This document shows, piece after piece, positions 10,685-22,139 of a stretch of DNA of 64,000 nucleotides (within the stretch, counting starts at the first letter, position 1; the number at the start of each line of letters is the position of its first letter). Origin of the DNA: Cytospora piceicola. Its lineage: Eukaryota > Ascomycota > Sordariomycetes > Diaporthales > Cytosporaceae. The notes beneath the pieces were generated by a model that had not been told where the DNA came from, ran no database searches, and was given only the letters and a program-made list of their open reading frames with translations. The stretch is from assembly GCA_023375675.1 (NCBI GenBank), contig JALQBC010000007.1:744001-808000 (forward strand), written 5' to 3'. Both the position numbers and the translations under genes were made by a program.

Positions 10685-12190
10685 CGACGGGGGAGAATGA
10701 TGGATGCCGACCTCTGTGGTCTTCGCGCAGTTTCCTCGAGACAGCAAATGCACTTAGCGTGCACATGTGTGAAGTAGAGTGGGTGAAGGGGTCAGAAACA
10801 AAGGTTGGGGCGGCCAGCCCAAGAAGGTAGTATTAGATGATAAGGAGGAACATTTGAATGGGTTTGAGTGCAGTTACTATAGGAGGAATCTTCATAAGTA
10901 CTTAGTACCTAGGTACACAGTAAATGAACCAGTCGCCCCTTCCAGGCACTACACGAGGACACCTTTGCAAAAGGACCGAGACAACGAGATCCCTATAACA
11001 AAGCTATCACCAGAAACTGTCGACCCTTTCAAAAGTTTTCCATAAAATCACTCGACTCATTCTGATTTTCAGAAAACAAAACACATTCTGGACAAGCGCA
11101 GCCAGTAACTACCGTCTGACTTTCTTCTAGGCTTCGTGTCGCCACTGAAGCTATAGCAAGTGATAAGTGGTTCTCGGGCAAGTCGTTCTTTTAAATTTAG
11201 CAACGCGGGTAGCATATCAATGGGAAGTCTCTGACACAGTCGATGGAATATAAAACACACTCGAAACTCGATCAGAGAAGGGAGTATTCGGCCCGGCAGG
11301 GTAGTATTTATCGTAGCTTAAAATGTAGTAATGCAGGAGCAGGGAATTTTTAGATGTGTCCGAGGAGATATAGCAAGAAGCTAAACTAGATAGGAGTACC
11401 TAGGTATCTGTTAATAAGACAAAGTAGAGTAGGTAAACGGGTAAAAGAGAAAGTTGAAATGTCAACATGTGCGAAAGTACAGTACAGTAAATAAGTGGTG
11501 GAGGTGACACTCCGATAAGACTATTGGCGTTCTGGACCCCATTGCGGGATAGCTTCTTCAGTGGGTCCCCACCCCCCCGCCCCCCCGGGGACTTGTTTCC
11601 GCGCCCGCCCTTCTCCTCACGCGTTAACAAAGATGCTAAGAAACTGGCAGCACTTTGCTAATGGCAGCATCTAGTACGGAGATTAGCACCCCACGAATCG
11701 CCAACACCGACCGAGTCAGTCTCCCTATTTCCCCTTTAATCCCGACAAATAACCCTCCCGCCATCTCTCCCTTCAACCTCCTCCACACGACCGGACGGGC
11801 ATCTCACACGTACTATGCGCGGTACTACGCAGCAGGTGCAGTACTACATCGTACTATAGCCACTCACTACAGTCACTACGGCCACTGTTACCAAGTACAG
11901 TCGTCTTATTCCCAGCCAAAACCGAGTCCGAGTCGAGTCTGTCCTGCCATCGAACGATTCAGCGCTCAGAGCACAAACGCCCAGCCAGAGAGAGAGAGCC
12001 GGGACGAAGCACGACTTTACCCGTGCTCACACATTCCAGTATCGGCGTCTTATTCCCGAAGCTGTCACAGGAAACCCCCTCTCCGTCTGACCGGATCGGC
12101 GGCTACGGATTCGGATCGGCCCTTCCTGGCTCGTGCTACAATACCCAGGGGCCCGGAACTCTGATTCATGATCAATTCAATTCCACGGCT
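10685..12190. other. intergenic / long 5' leader of the Zn2Cys6 gene
   Basis: GTACCTAGGTAC palindrome at 10905-10916 and TACCTAGGTA at 11397-11406. A C/G run lies at about 11567-11590. A plus-strand open frame from ATG 11661 to 12164 (167 codons, low complexity, Ser/Thr/Pro/Tyr-rich) ends 26 nt before the regulator's ATG. It resembles no family and may be an upstream ORF or chance. Confidence 0.45.
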
Positions 12191-14584
12191 ATGGATCATC
12201 CTCACAGCCGACCACACCGGGATTCGGCCAGACCTCCTATAAAGTACAACCCCGTACCCATCGGCGGCCCGGATCGTCCCCCCGTGACCCAGTCGCCCAG
12301 CCCGGGCACAATCTACGCCTCTCCATCCGGGGATCCGGACAAGGACAAGGACAAGGACAGGGACAGGGACAGGGACAGCTGCCCCGACCCAAGTATACGC
12401 CCTGTCAGCGCCCACGGTTCTCTGAAGAGGGAGCTGAACAGCCCACATATCAAACGGGAACCCGGCGTGCGCGATGACTCCGAAAACACAACAGATCGCG
12501 CTCGCTCCAGTATAGCCACGCGCCGGAGCTCGACTGCCTATCCCGACGGCATCAATGAAGACACCAGGTCTGAAGATGCCGACGGTGAGCCTCATAGGAA
12601 GAGGCAGAAGCGTAACAAACCAACGCTGTCATGCTTTGAGTGTGTGGAGAGGAAGACCAAGGTAGGTTGGTGTTGTCCCTGAAAGTTGAACCTTCGCTTC
12701 CCGGAGCTTGTCTGCGTGCCCGAAGATTAGGACTCTCCTTTTTAGCTTCGGGAGACTTGGCTGTCGACTCTATTATGAGCTCACCAACTTGTACAAATAT
12801 CTGCGTCCGCTCTCGACGTACCGCCGATACCCCGAATTCGATGTGAGGCTGACTTGGCACCAGTGCGACCGAGGGAGACCTCATTGCTTAGCTTGCATTA
12901 AGAGGCAGACCGAGTGCAAATATGCTCACGTCGCCAACCTGCTCGAGGAGACGTCTCGATCCGTTACCAATGGCCGCCGCATGACAAAGCCTCCCAAGAA
13001 GAAGCCAGGACCACTGGGACAGTCCAGGTCCCCCATTCCCAATATTGCCGACCGTGGTGTAATGTCCACTAATAACTACCTCTCCAGAGCTGCCGTTGCC
13101 CTATCCACAGGTCTTCTATCTACCGTTCCCTACTCAATGGGATCGGGCTCGAACCTCTTCGGCATTGGGTCGGCCCACCCCTTTGCCAATATTTGGACTA
13201 GCAATGGGCAATTGGAGGAGGTGATAGGGATCATGCCAAACAAGCTGCAATGTGATATCCTCGTTACCCGCTACTTCGAGTGCGTTGATCCTGTCTATCC
13301 TATGCTTGACCAACAGACCTTTCTGGACGGCTACGAGGAATTCTGGTCTCTATCTCTGGAGAGGAGATACGATTCCGACCCAGCCTTTGTGGCTCTGATC
13401 AACGTCATACTCGCGCTTGGTACACAGTTTCACCGAATCCCCGCCACTCCCCATGAAGCAAGCGGCGCTGCTGAGCTCCATGCCTCGGCGAGCAACCAGG
13501 CCCTGCGCATGAGCTCTTACCTCAGCTCCGCGTCTGTAAGATCGATCCAGACCATGGTGTTGATGGTCTATTTCCTGATCAACGACAATCATGCGTCAGA
13601 CGGCTGGGCTTTTGCCGGCATCCTGATGAGACAGGCATACGCCATGGGTCTACATCGGGACCCAAACATCGTCACGCCGGATGCCAGCCCCTTCGAGAAG
13701 CAAGAGCGGCGTAAACTCTGGCAGGCCGTTCTCTTACAAGACACATTCCTCACCGTACTGCTTTCCCTGCCGCCCAACGCTACACATACCGACGTGAACG
13801 TGGACGACCTGCTCGAGGAAACAACGGGCTACACCCCCATCAACAGCAGCAACGATAGCATTCACAACATCTGCTCGGCGGATACGGCCTACATACGCGG
13901 GTCGTGGGCACTCGCCAACCTCGTACAGGAGAGCATCTGCTCCCCCCGGTGCCTCGACCTGCCCATCTGCGCCACCCCCCGGCACAAGACAAAGCTCATC
14001 GCCGACTTCCGCGCCGTGTACCGCGCGTTCCCCGACACGTTCCGCTCGTGGGACGCCGACTCGCTCGCCGCGCTGGCGCAGACCAACAACCGCGTCGTGC
14101 GGCAGACGCTGTTCCTCACGAGCAACTACTTCCACAACCTGATGCTCGTGCACGCGAGCGAGAGCCCCGAGGTGCCCGTCAACGTGAGGGGGACGCTGGA
14201 GGCGGCGCACGACGCCATCAACGCCTTCTTCCTCATGTACGCGCTGTTCGAGCACGAGGCGCGCACCTGGTGGGTGTTCAACCACAGGGCCTTCCTCGAG
14301 GCCCTGTGCATCGGGAGCATCCTCCGGGAGACGGCGACGGACCCGGGCGGCGTGGAGCTCATGAACAAGGACCAGCTGTTTGTCAGGGGGCGCCACGATA
14401 TAGGTAAGTGCATCTGAGGGACCGACAAGGGCTCCTGGTTTCCCCTTTTTTTTGGCAGGGAGGCCGCCTGGCTGACTTCGTACCAACAGGTCGTATGGTG
14501 CAGATCATGGATCGCATGGGCGACGGGGACGTCGGGTCCGAGGTGGCGAGGACGAGGGCCCATGTGTTGAGGGAGTTCCTGTGA
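12191..14584 (+). CDS. Zn2Cys6 transcription factor with fungal_trans domain
   Basis: Three exons: 12191-12661, 12864-14403, 14490-14584; frames join to 701 residues. The binuclear zinc cluster is split by the 202-nt intron 1. Its six cysteines are C148, C151, C158, C165, C168 and C175 (spacing 2-6-6-2-6), followed by a basic linker (KPPKKKPG). From about residue 270 it carries the fungal-specific middle homology domain, beginning LVTRYFECVDPVYPMLDQ and including RRKLWQAVLLQDTFLTVLLS. The N-terminal 145 residues are disordered, with a DKDKDKDRDRDRD repeat. Such proteins are nuclear, DNA-binding activators. It lies last in the block with the EgtB-like, SET and MFS genes and could be their local regulator; this is inference. 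The start codon is the first in-frame ATG of the open stretch. Confidence 0.87.
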
Positions 14585-16045
14585 ACGGGGAAAGGCGTTG
14601 TTTTCTCCCTCTTCTTCTATTCATCTTTAATGCGTAACGCCGTTTGGACTTTTTCTTGGGTGCACATGGTCATACTCGCTTGTACGGGCATAGGGTGAGG
14701 CTTTCGTGAGCTATCTGTTTGCATGGGCTAGAGCACGTCTGAGGACTCACATACTCACATTCATTGGGATTGCGGGGTGGATCCGTTATTTGAGAATACA
14801 GGGCCTCAATGGCGGGCTAGGGATATTTGGCTGGGGGTCTTTAGATCCGTTGCATATACACGGAGTCACCGATGCTAACGAAACTGTTTCCTCTTATAAA
14901 GAGTCGCGGAGCTTGTTGTGTTTGTGTGCGTACGGCGTACACCGGTCCTTTTGCCTTCCTGCTTGTTCCTGCTTGATCCTGCTTAATCCTGAGCCGGGTC
15001 ACTGCTGGGGATCTGAAATAATATAATCTGAGTGTTGGTGATTCATCTGAATTCTTTAGAGATTTGCTTTCAGGGGCCATGGAAGTGCCCAGGTAGTTCG
15101 ATCATACTTACCCTGTCACGGGTTGAGGGCGTGTGGAATATGGGAGAAGGCTTGATGACGACACTAATGCTTGTCACAGGCATGCCAGACGGAGGACTGC
15201 CCACGTGGGTTGGTTGCTTTGGGAGCCTCATATTCGATTCCTTTAGATCTGCTGCTCTATTCCGTCTCCTATTCTCTTATACATACCACACTCTTTAGTC
15301 CTTTCCCACCACCTTTTCCCTTGCCAAAGGTCACCTCTGTTGAAGCGAGTTTGACCTCAATAGACCAGCAGTTCATTCAGAACCAAAAACCGTTGAAAAG
15401 AAAAAGGCCCCACCAGTTGTTAAGTAGAAGCGTGTTGAACTCCGATGCTCCTTGACCTTTGACCTCTCTGCCCAATGCATATTCTTGTTTTCTTTTTTAC
15501 TTCTTTCAAACCTCACTTGCCCCTCATATTTCCTGTCCTGTCCTTGCCTTTCCCTGGGTATCAATCGTTGAGATGAATTAAGCAGATTCGTTGGTTGAAA
15601 AATCCGCCTTTGCCCCCCGTATAAAAACAAACTCGATCTGGTGGTGAGGAGGGTGCCTCTTTCGACGGTGCCTCGACACCCCTCCCTCAACTCCTTTTTT
15701 GTTGAAAAGACGCAACCGACCAGCATGTACACACACAGGAGAAAAGCTTCGTGTTTTGTTTTTGCGCCGTATGCCAAATGTTGAAAAAGAATTGTTGAAA
15801 TGATAACGCCGGCTCTTTCCTCTCCCCCCCACCGCCTCTTTATAATGCAACCCATATCGTTAAGGAAAGGGTGAATCAATCCTGTGTGTGTGTGTCATAT
15901 ATGCCGTCGTCGATTAGTAAAAAACTGTGTATGCGTTCCGTCGTGTTAAACCCAGGTCGTATCAGTCATCAGTCAATGATGTGTCGAGGCGCTGTTGAAG
16001 CCTCGACGGTATCGCGGTCGCTGCGCGCTTTGCTGCCAACGCGGT
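14585..16045. other. intergenic between convergent genes
   Basis: No supported gene; it contains the 3' ends of the Zn2Cys6 gene and of MET13, with several pyrimidine-rich tracts. Confidence 0.55.
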
Positions 16046-17912
16046 TTAGTTTGCCGTAGGCCCATCGGGTTGGACCTCGACGTCTAGGTCCTTGACCTGA
16101 AGGCCACTCATGACCTCGAAGATGGTGCGTGGCTGGTGGAAGTCGTTGTTCACTGAAAAGTCCGTTAGTACCTTCAGACCATGGCCGTTTGCTGAATAGA
16201 CCGTATGACTTACCGATGTTCACCAGGTACCACTCCCCCATCATGCGCTCCAGCAGGATTCTGCTAGGGGTGCCTGCATCAAAGCACTTGGCCCAGTCCG
16301 TGCCGAGCCGGAAGGCCTCGTCCTTCCAGGCGAGGAAGCTGATGGACTCGACGATGGTGGGCTGCACGATCTCCTTCCCTGGGAAGACGCCCCAAGTGAC
16401 GGCATTAGGACCCTCGGAGGGTGCGTTGGTCTTGAAGGTACCCGCCTTGGTGACGGCGTAGTATGTCAGGTCTGGGTTCTTGCCAATGCGGGAGATAAGC
16501 TCCGGGAAGACATCAGGGGAGACCAGAAGTTCCAGGTAGGCCTTCTGGTAGACATAGCCGTTCGCTGGACCCCAGCCGTGGACTGGGTGAGACGACTTGA
16601 CGCCGTTGACTGCAGGCTGCGAGTTGATGGTCACAAGTCCTCTTGTGTTCATATCGATGAGGTCTTGCCGGATGGAATCAGCTTCGCTGGTAAGGGGTGC
16701 CTCACTCCACGGGAGTTGGTCAAGCTCCTTATTCAGGTACTTGACGAACATAGTGGCCACATCCTTGACAGATTTGGGCTCGCCCCATTTCTTGCGATTT
16801 TCCTCGTTGGAACCTGTCAACCCTATGCTATAGGCATCCAACTCGCCAAACGCGGGAGAGCGCGAGTCACCCCAGCGTCCGTTGGGAAACTCATCCCAGT
16901 CCATTGTACGTGAGATGTATGACTTATTCCGGTTGCGCCAGAAAATAGGCCTAACATCCTCATAGCGACGGCCCAAGGCAAGAGACTGTTTCCAAGGCAG
17001 GGCCTGTTTAAGGGGACTCTGGTCTGTAGGCATCCAGTTGAGCTCCTCAAGAACCATGCGGGTAGCCTGTGCGAGGTTCATGGTGTAGAAGTGTAGGTGG
17101 GGGATACCTGCAGCTACAATCTTGCGGCACATGTCTGCAACAAGATTCTTGCCGACCTCTCGAACAGCGACGTCGTTGTTCTTGACTGGCTCCAGGGCCT
17201 CAATCCATGCCTGTGGAACCTTGCAGTTCATGTGGGTTGCTCTCCGGAGGAAACTGGCATATGTAGCAATGGGCATAATACCAGGGACAATGGGGATATC
17301 GATCCCGCGTGCCCGAACCTTGCCGACCCAGCGCAGGAAATTGTCAACATCGTAGAACATCTGCGTCACAATGAAGGTGGCGCCAGCATCAACCTTCTCC
17401 TTCAGGTGGTCCAGGAGCTGATCCTCGTCCTTGTTGTCATCACAGCCCTCTGGGTAGCCTGCAACACCAATGTCGAAGTGATCGTGGTACGTCGTCCGGA
17501 TATGCGCCACCAGGTCCTTGGCATAGTTGAAGCCATCCTCAGCGGCCTGCCATTTTTCTTTTTCTCTCGGAGGGTCGCCCCTAAGGGCCAGTATGTTGGT
17601 GCAACCGGCCTTGTATGCCTTCCGGAGGGCGTCGTTGACCTTCTCGAGCCCCATGTCAGTGCAGGTGAGGTGCATACACGTCTCGAGGCCGAGATAGGCC
17701 TGTGCCTGGCTGACCATCTCGCATGTGAGCTCTGCTATGCGGCCACCGGCGCCCCATGTGATGTCGATGAACTTGGGGCCAAAGTGATACATGCGCTCCA
17801 TGCGATCGTACAGGTTCTGCACGCCGGTCAAGGTCTTGGGCGGGAAGTACTCGAAGGAGAAAGACGGTTCGCCCGTCTTCTCGGCTTCGGCGATCATCTC
17901 CTTGATATGCAT
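16046..17912 (-). CDS. MET13: methylenetetrahydrofolate reductase, Met13 type
   Basis: Two exons on the minus strand, 17912-16214 and 16152-16046, with a 61-nt intron; 601 residues. It reduces 5,10-methylene-THF to 5-methyl-THF in the cytosol, feeding methionine synthesis. The N-terminal TIM-barrel (residues 1 to about 300) shows FSFEYFPPKT, FIDITWGAGG, ETCMHLTCTDM, NILALRGDPP, GVAGYPEGCDD and FIVTQMFYDVDNF, all hallmark segments. The C-terminal half has the eukaryotic S-adenosylmethionine-sensing domain (PIFWRNRNKSYISRT, VTINSQPAVNG, HGWGPANGYVYQKAYLE, VTWGVFPGKEIVQPTIVE). Exon 2 ends the protein with VNNDFHQPRTIFEVM and a short tail. Without the intron the frame would run into an unrelated tail, so the splice is well supported. 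It is closer to yeast Met13 than to Met12. Confidence 0.95.
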
Positions 17913-19479
17913 CTCGGCGATGTGGACGACGTTGTCGACTCGGAATAGGAATATAATCGTTCTGGGATAATCGGAACCAGATATGGACCAGTTGACAGTT
18001 ATGGAAGTTCTAAGTCAGGTATACCAATCAGCAAAGATGTCCCTGAAGTGACAGCCAAGGAGCTCCCAAACAAATAGTCTGCTTGGGGACGATGGTGTAT
18101 TGTGAATAAGCACGTATGAACAGCAGTGCCGAGAGCAATTGACTGCCTGTGAGCGAGTATGACTGTTGAAAGAGACGGGGGAGGTTGCAAACGAGAGGGG
18201 AACCGGGGAGAAGGGAACCGAAGGCCGCAAAGCCAAAGGGAACACCAAGAGTAGGTACCTAGGTAGTTATGAGGTGGTGTAAGACGTTGAGAGCTTACCT
18301 TTACAGTCTCGGGATAATTACTTGGTTTGGGTCATCAACACTTCCCCATGCAGCACGAACCCAAATCTCACCATTGGAAGGGGAGAAGATTTGAAGGGGG
18401 GTGTAATGGTCGGCCGGTTGAGGATTTTAGTATACTTGTACTCAGGCACAGTCAGTGTGACAAGTGAGTGGGCGAGTGGCAGAGGTCTTCTAAGGTTCCG
18501 CCAGCCTGCAGTTACTATTACACTACTACGTTAGGTGCACCGGCGGCTTTGGACGCCGAGTTACGGAGCTCTCTTGATTGGCTTCAGCACCTAACATGCC
18601 TGTCACAAGGGCGGGAAAAGGTGGGTTCGGACCTGCAACGTCCCACATTTAGGACGAGGGTAATCGGGGAGAGGCCTGGAGGGGCCTGAGGGGTGATCAC
18701 ATATTCCACAATACATATCAGAAGGAGGGGAGCGTTGATCACTCAATACACAGTAATCAATTGGATAAGTTGAGAGGGTAACCCCGTTGGATTGTTTCTG
18801 TTGCAATGGTAATTAAGTCTTGCAAAGTTGTTGTATGAAGTTTTATTATGACTCAGGCTAGACCATTGGTGGTATTGCGCTTACCATCACTATATACTAA
18901 TAGACAACCCGCCATTCTAGCAGAGCCGGCCCCGGACTCGCTATTGATCAGTTTAACTTTGGCTTGGCGGGGTGGAAGCATAAGCGCAACCCCACAATGA
19001 CGACGTCGGACCCTGGAGACTCCTTCCCCCAGTTTCCATTTCTTCCCCAAAGCTCTGCCTCCTGTTAGCTGCCGTTATCAGCTGGCAGCCAACTGCCAGC
19101 ATCGTCCTCATCTTTCCCAGAGATCAGAACCTATTCTAAACCAGTGACCAACTATTTACCCAGGCAAAGAGCCTACTAGACGGACCATACAATCAGGTCT
19201 ATAGTCCAATACAAGTTCTTTGCATTGGAATACCAACCATAGGTGATTCAATAAAACGCCGTGTCCATTGTTGTTATACGCCATTGCTATGCCATACCAT
19301 GCCGTTTTGCACATGCCCCTCTGCTGTAATAAACCCTGTATCCTGTATAGCTACACGCAAAGCCCTCATTTATCGTAAGAAAAACCTTCAGGGTATCAAA
19401 ACTCAGGCCAACTTGAATATCGCAAGATCTCACTCATTCCACAGACCAACGCAATGCTCACTTCCCACAACAAAGATTC
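17913..19479. other. intergenic, MET13 promoter side
   Basis: No supported gene. A TACCTAGGTA palindrome lies at 18256-18265. Confidence 0.55.
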
Positions 19480-21495
19480 TCAACGCTCCCATGGATTTCG
19501 GAACTCATCCGTTGCATCGGCTGGCAGCGGCGTGGTCGTTTCTGACGGCGCTTCTTCCTCGTGCGCCTCCTCCCACGCTTTCGAGCCCTCCACCAGCGGA
19601 CCCTCGTTCTCCACGTCTTTCACCTTCCCGTCATACCCGATGTTCTCGGCCGCCTCGAGATATTCTTCAGTGAGAGTATTATAGTCCACGTTTGCGGTGC
19701 CGAAGCCCGACGGACCAGCCTCTTCCTCGTGTGGAAGGGGGAGTTCAGTGGCTTTATCGTGGTGATGTTGGTGGTCAGGATCATGGGTGACTCCGGTTGA
19801 AGTGGTGGTCGATTCACTGCGTTTGCCCTTCCTCTTTTTGGATTTCGTGCTGATGACTTCCACCGTGCTCGAATTCCTGGAGCCCAAGGACCGGCGAGTC
19901 GTTGGACGAGAAGAAGATGCTGGTCGTGGTTCTGTGAATGGCAACCGAGCGAAGCTGGGCGTCGGTGTTGTCCACATGTCCCGAGAAGGCTTGTTTGCTG
20001 TTATAACCGGGTACTGGTGATCATGGTTAGCACAGTGGCCACGGCAAGAAGATCATCGCTTGAGTACGTACGTTCCAGTCTCCAAACTCGAGATTCCTGG
20101 CTTTATGGTAAAGCTCCTCCTCATCCTGATCAAGGGTCGGCTCCTCGAAAGTCGCACCATTGGCTCGCGACTGGGATGGCTCCCGACTGGACTCGCCACG
20201 CAGCAGAGAAGTATTTTCGCCAATCTCATTAGGATTCGGCAGCCAGTATTTTCCCCTGCCACCTCGCTCATACCGCATTCCTGCCTTGAGCCTTGCTAGA
20301 CGCGACTTGGACGCCTCATGTGCCAGGATCTTGTCGCCAGAGTCAAACTGCCGGTACTTGTACTTGTCTCCACTAAAGGTCTCCTTTGTGTCCTCGATCA
20401 GATCTCGAGGACCAAAAGCATCCCGACACGCGTACCAGACCGGCAACCTGGCTGCGGATATCCTGTTATCGGCAAAGTCATGCCAAGAGAACGCATACAT
20501 ATGCGCCACAGCGAAGATAGGCATCTCAACGCAGATCAGGGCATCCTGAATAGCTGCGGCGAGGTTATCTTGTGTGTAGCCCTCGACGTTGTCCGGAATA
20601 GCTCCGAGCCACACCAGGATGGACAGAGCAAACCCTTGCCAGTAGGACGCGAATATGATGAGCTTGATGCAAAGGAACTTGGGAACAGGCCTGAAGGGTA
20701 TCATGTCATCGTGCATACACACCCAGAACAATCCGAGAGAGTAAAGACTGAGTGAGACACTAATGTTGTAAACAATGCCGCTCCAGAGGTAACCCGAGCT
20801 CAGATCGATATAGCCCTCCTTATATGTGCCCGTGGCCTTCATTATGATGGCGGAAAGGCCCAGAACTGGCTTGAGCCAGGCGTATTGTAGGATGCCCCGC
20901 TTAATAGCGAGGAAAGTGTAGGGGTCGGAGATATCAACAGGCGCAAGGACGTGGTTCAGGGGCCATAGGTGGTTGACGGGTGCTCGGCCGTGGGTCATGA
21001 TAATCAGGGCGCGCTCACCACCCACGTAATTGATCAGCAGCTGGAAGAAGGTGTATATGGTGAAGGCCTCGTAGATATCGCGTATAGGGTCGATCCATTG
21101 GGCTAGGGTGAAGGAGACGAGACTAATCCATGAGGATATCGAGTAGATTGGTACCCTTGAAGACCTGTCAACAAACTGCAACTCTTCCACGCTCCGGCAT
21201 AGCAAGTTGACTCACATGAGCAATATGCGGACAACGTATCGCTGCAGCAACGGCTTTCTGTAGTTCTTGCTAGGGGCACATCAGCAGGGCATTTACAGCA
21301 GCCGTATAGGACACCCGAGATCGTACGTTTGGAGCCATATTGACCTGTCAGGGAAAGTGTTAGCCCAAGATATCTAGAAAAACATTGAGACCGCCCAGTG
21401 ACTTACACAAGAGAGAAGAGGGTGGCACATATCGACGCGACTCCTGCCACCACTGTAGTGGCGTAGGTAAGCTTCTGACCCGTGCCTCCAGACAT
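19480..21495 (-). CDS. DUF300 / organic solute transporter alpha-like (TMEM184) membrane protein
   Basis: Five exons on the minus strand: 21495-21407, 21344-21327, 21269-21216, 21155-20072, 20013-19480; frames join to 592 residues. Exon 2 is only 18 nt. The splices give the conserved run IWLQTKNYRKPLLQRY then VVRILLMVPIYSISSW, which is typical of the family. Seven or so hydrophobic helices fill residues 15-330. Other family segments are YEAFTIYTFFQLLINYVGGE, LKPVLGLSAIIMKATGTY and a C-terminal LEFGDWNYPVITANKP. The last 150 residues are polar and probably cytosolic. Members occur in endomembranes and the vacuole of plants, animals and fungi; the transported substrate in fungi is not settled. 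It is head-to-head with CSF1, 644 bp apart. For exon 4 the acceptor at 21156 was chosen because it restores MVPIYS; a nearby acceptor would insert two residues. Confidence 0.88.
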
Positions 21496-22139
21496 GGCTC
21501 CGTGCACAGTACGGTAATGGGCAAGGTGAGGCCGGAGTGACAGGACGCCAGCACCCTAAGAGGTCATCTTCGTCGACGTGAGAAGAGTGGTGTTTATGTT
21601 TGTTCTGAAGGAGAGGCCTGTGAGGAATCCTGTAGGAAGCCGGGAAGTGACGACGACAATGCAGCGGACGTCACCCGCCGCCGCGACAGGGAATGTTAGT
21701 GTGTTACAGTACAGGGTCCTCCCCCACTGGTTGAACGCCGATTCAGCGGCACATGGATACTGAATGACGTCCCCACACCAATGCTGGAGCCGCTGCCGAT
21801 CCTTGTAAATTAGGCCGATTCAAGAGTATACGGTGTACGTACCTAAGTGACTTTCCGCTATTGAATCGGCATTAACATGCTTCCATCATATGCGACAAAA
21901 GCACCGAAACCACACGCAATTCTAGACGAAGACGACGATCGCGACGACGAGACGACGGTACGACGACCACGACGGCATTAGAACAGCCACTGGCCGAGCT
22001 CGTGCACAAAGATCGAAGACGTACCCAGGCTCCCTATGGCATGATACAAGGCATGGCGGAGACAGTCAATTGTAGAGGAGCAGTTGGAAGACATTGGGAA
22101 GCCGTAAGCGTTGCGACTGGCTAGTAGGAAACTGCCAAG
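21496..22139. promoter_or_regulatory. bidirectional promoter region between DUF300 and CSF1
   Basis: 644 bp between two divergent start codons. A (GACGA)-like purine/pyrimidine repeat lies at about 21920-21975. No TATA box stands out. Confidence 0.45.

Noticed and set aside
17097..17948. 283-codon plus-strand frame
   Set aside because: Antisense to MET13, which is unmistakable on the other strand.
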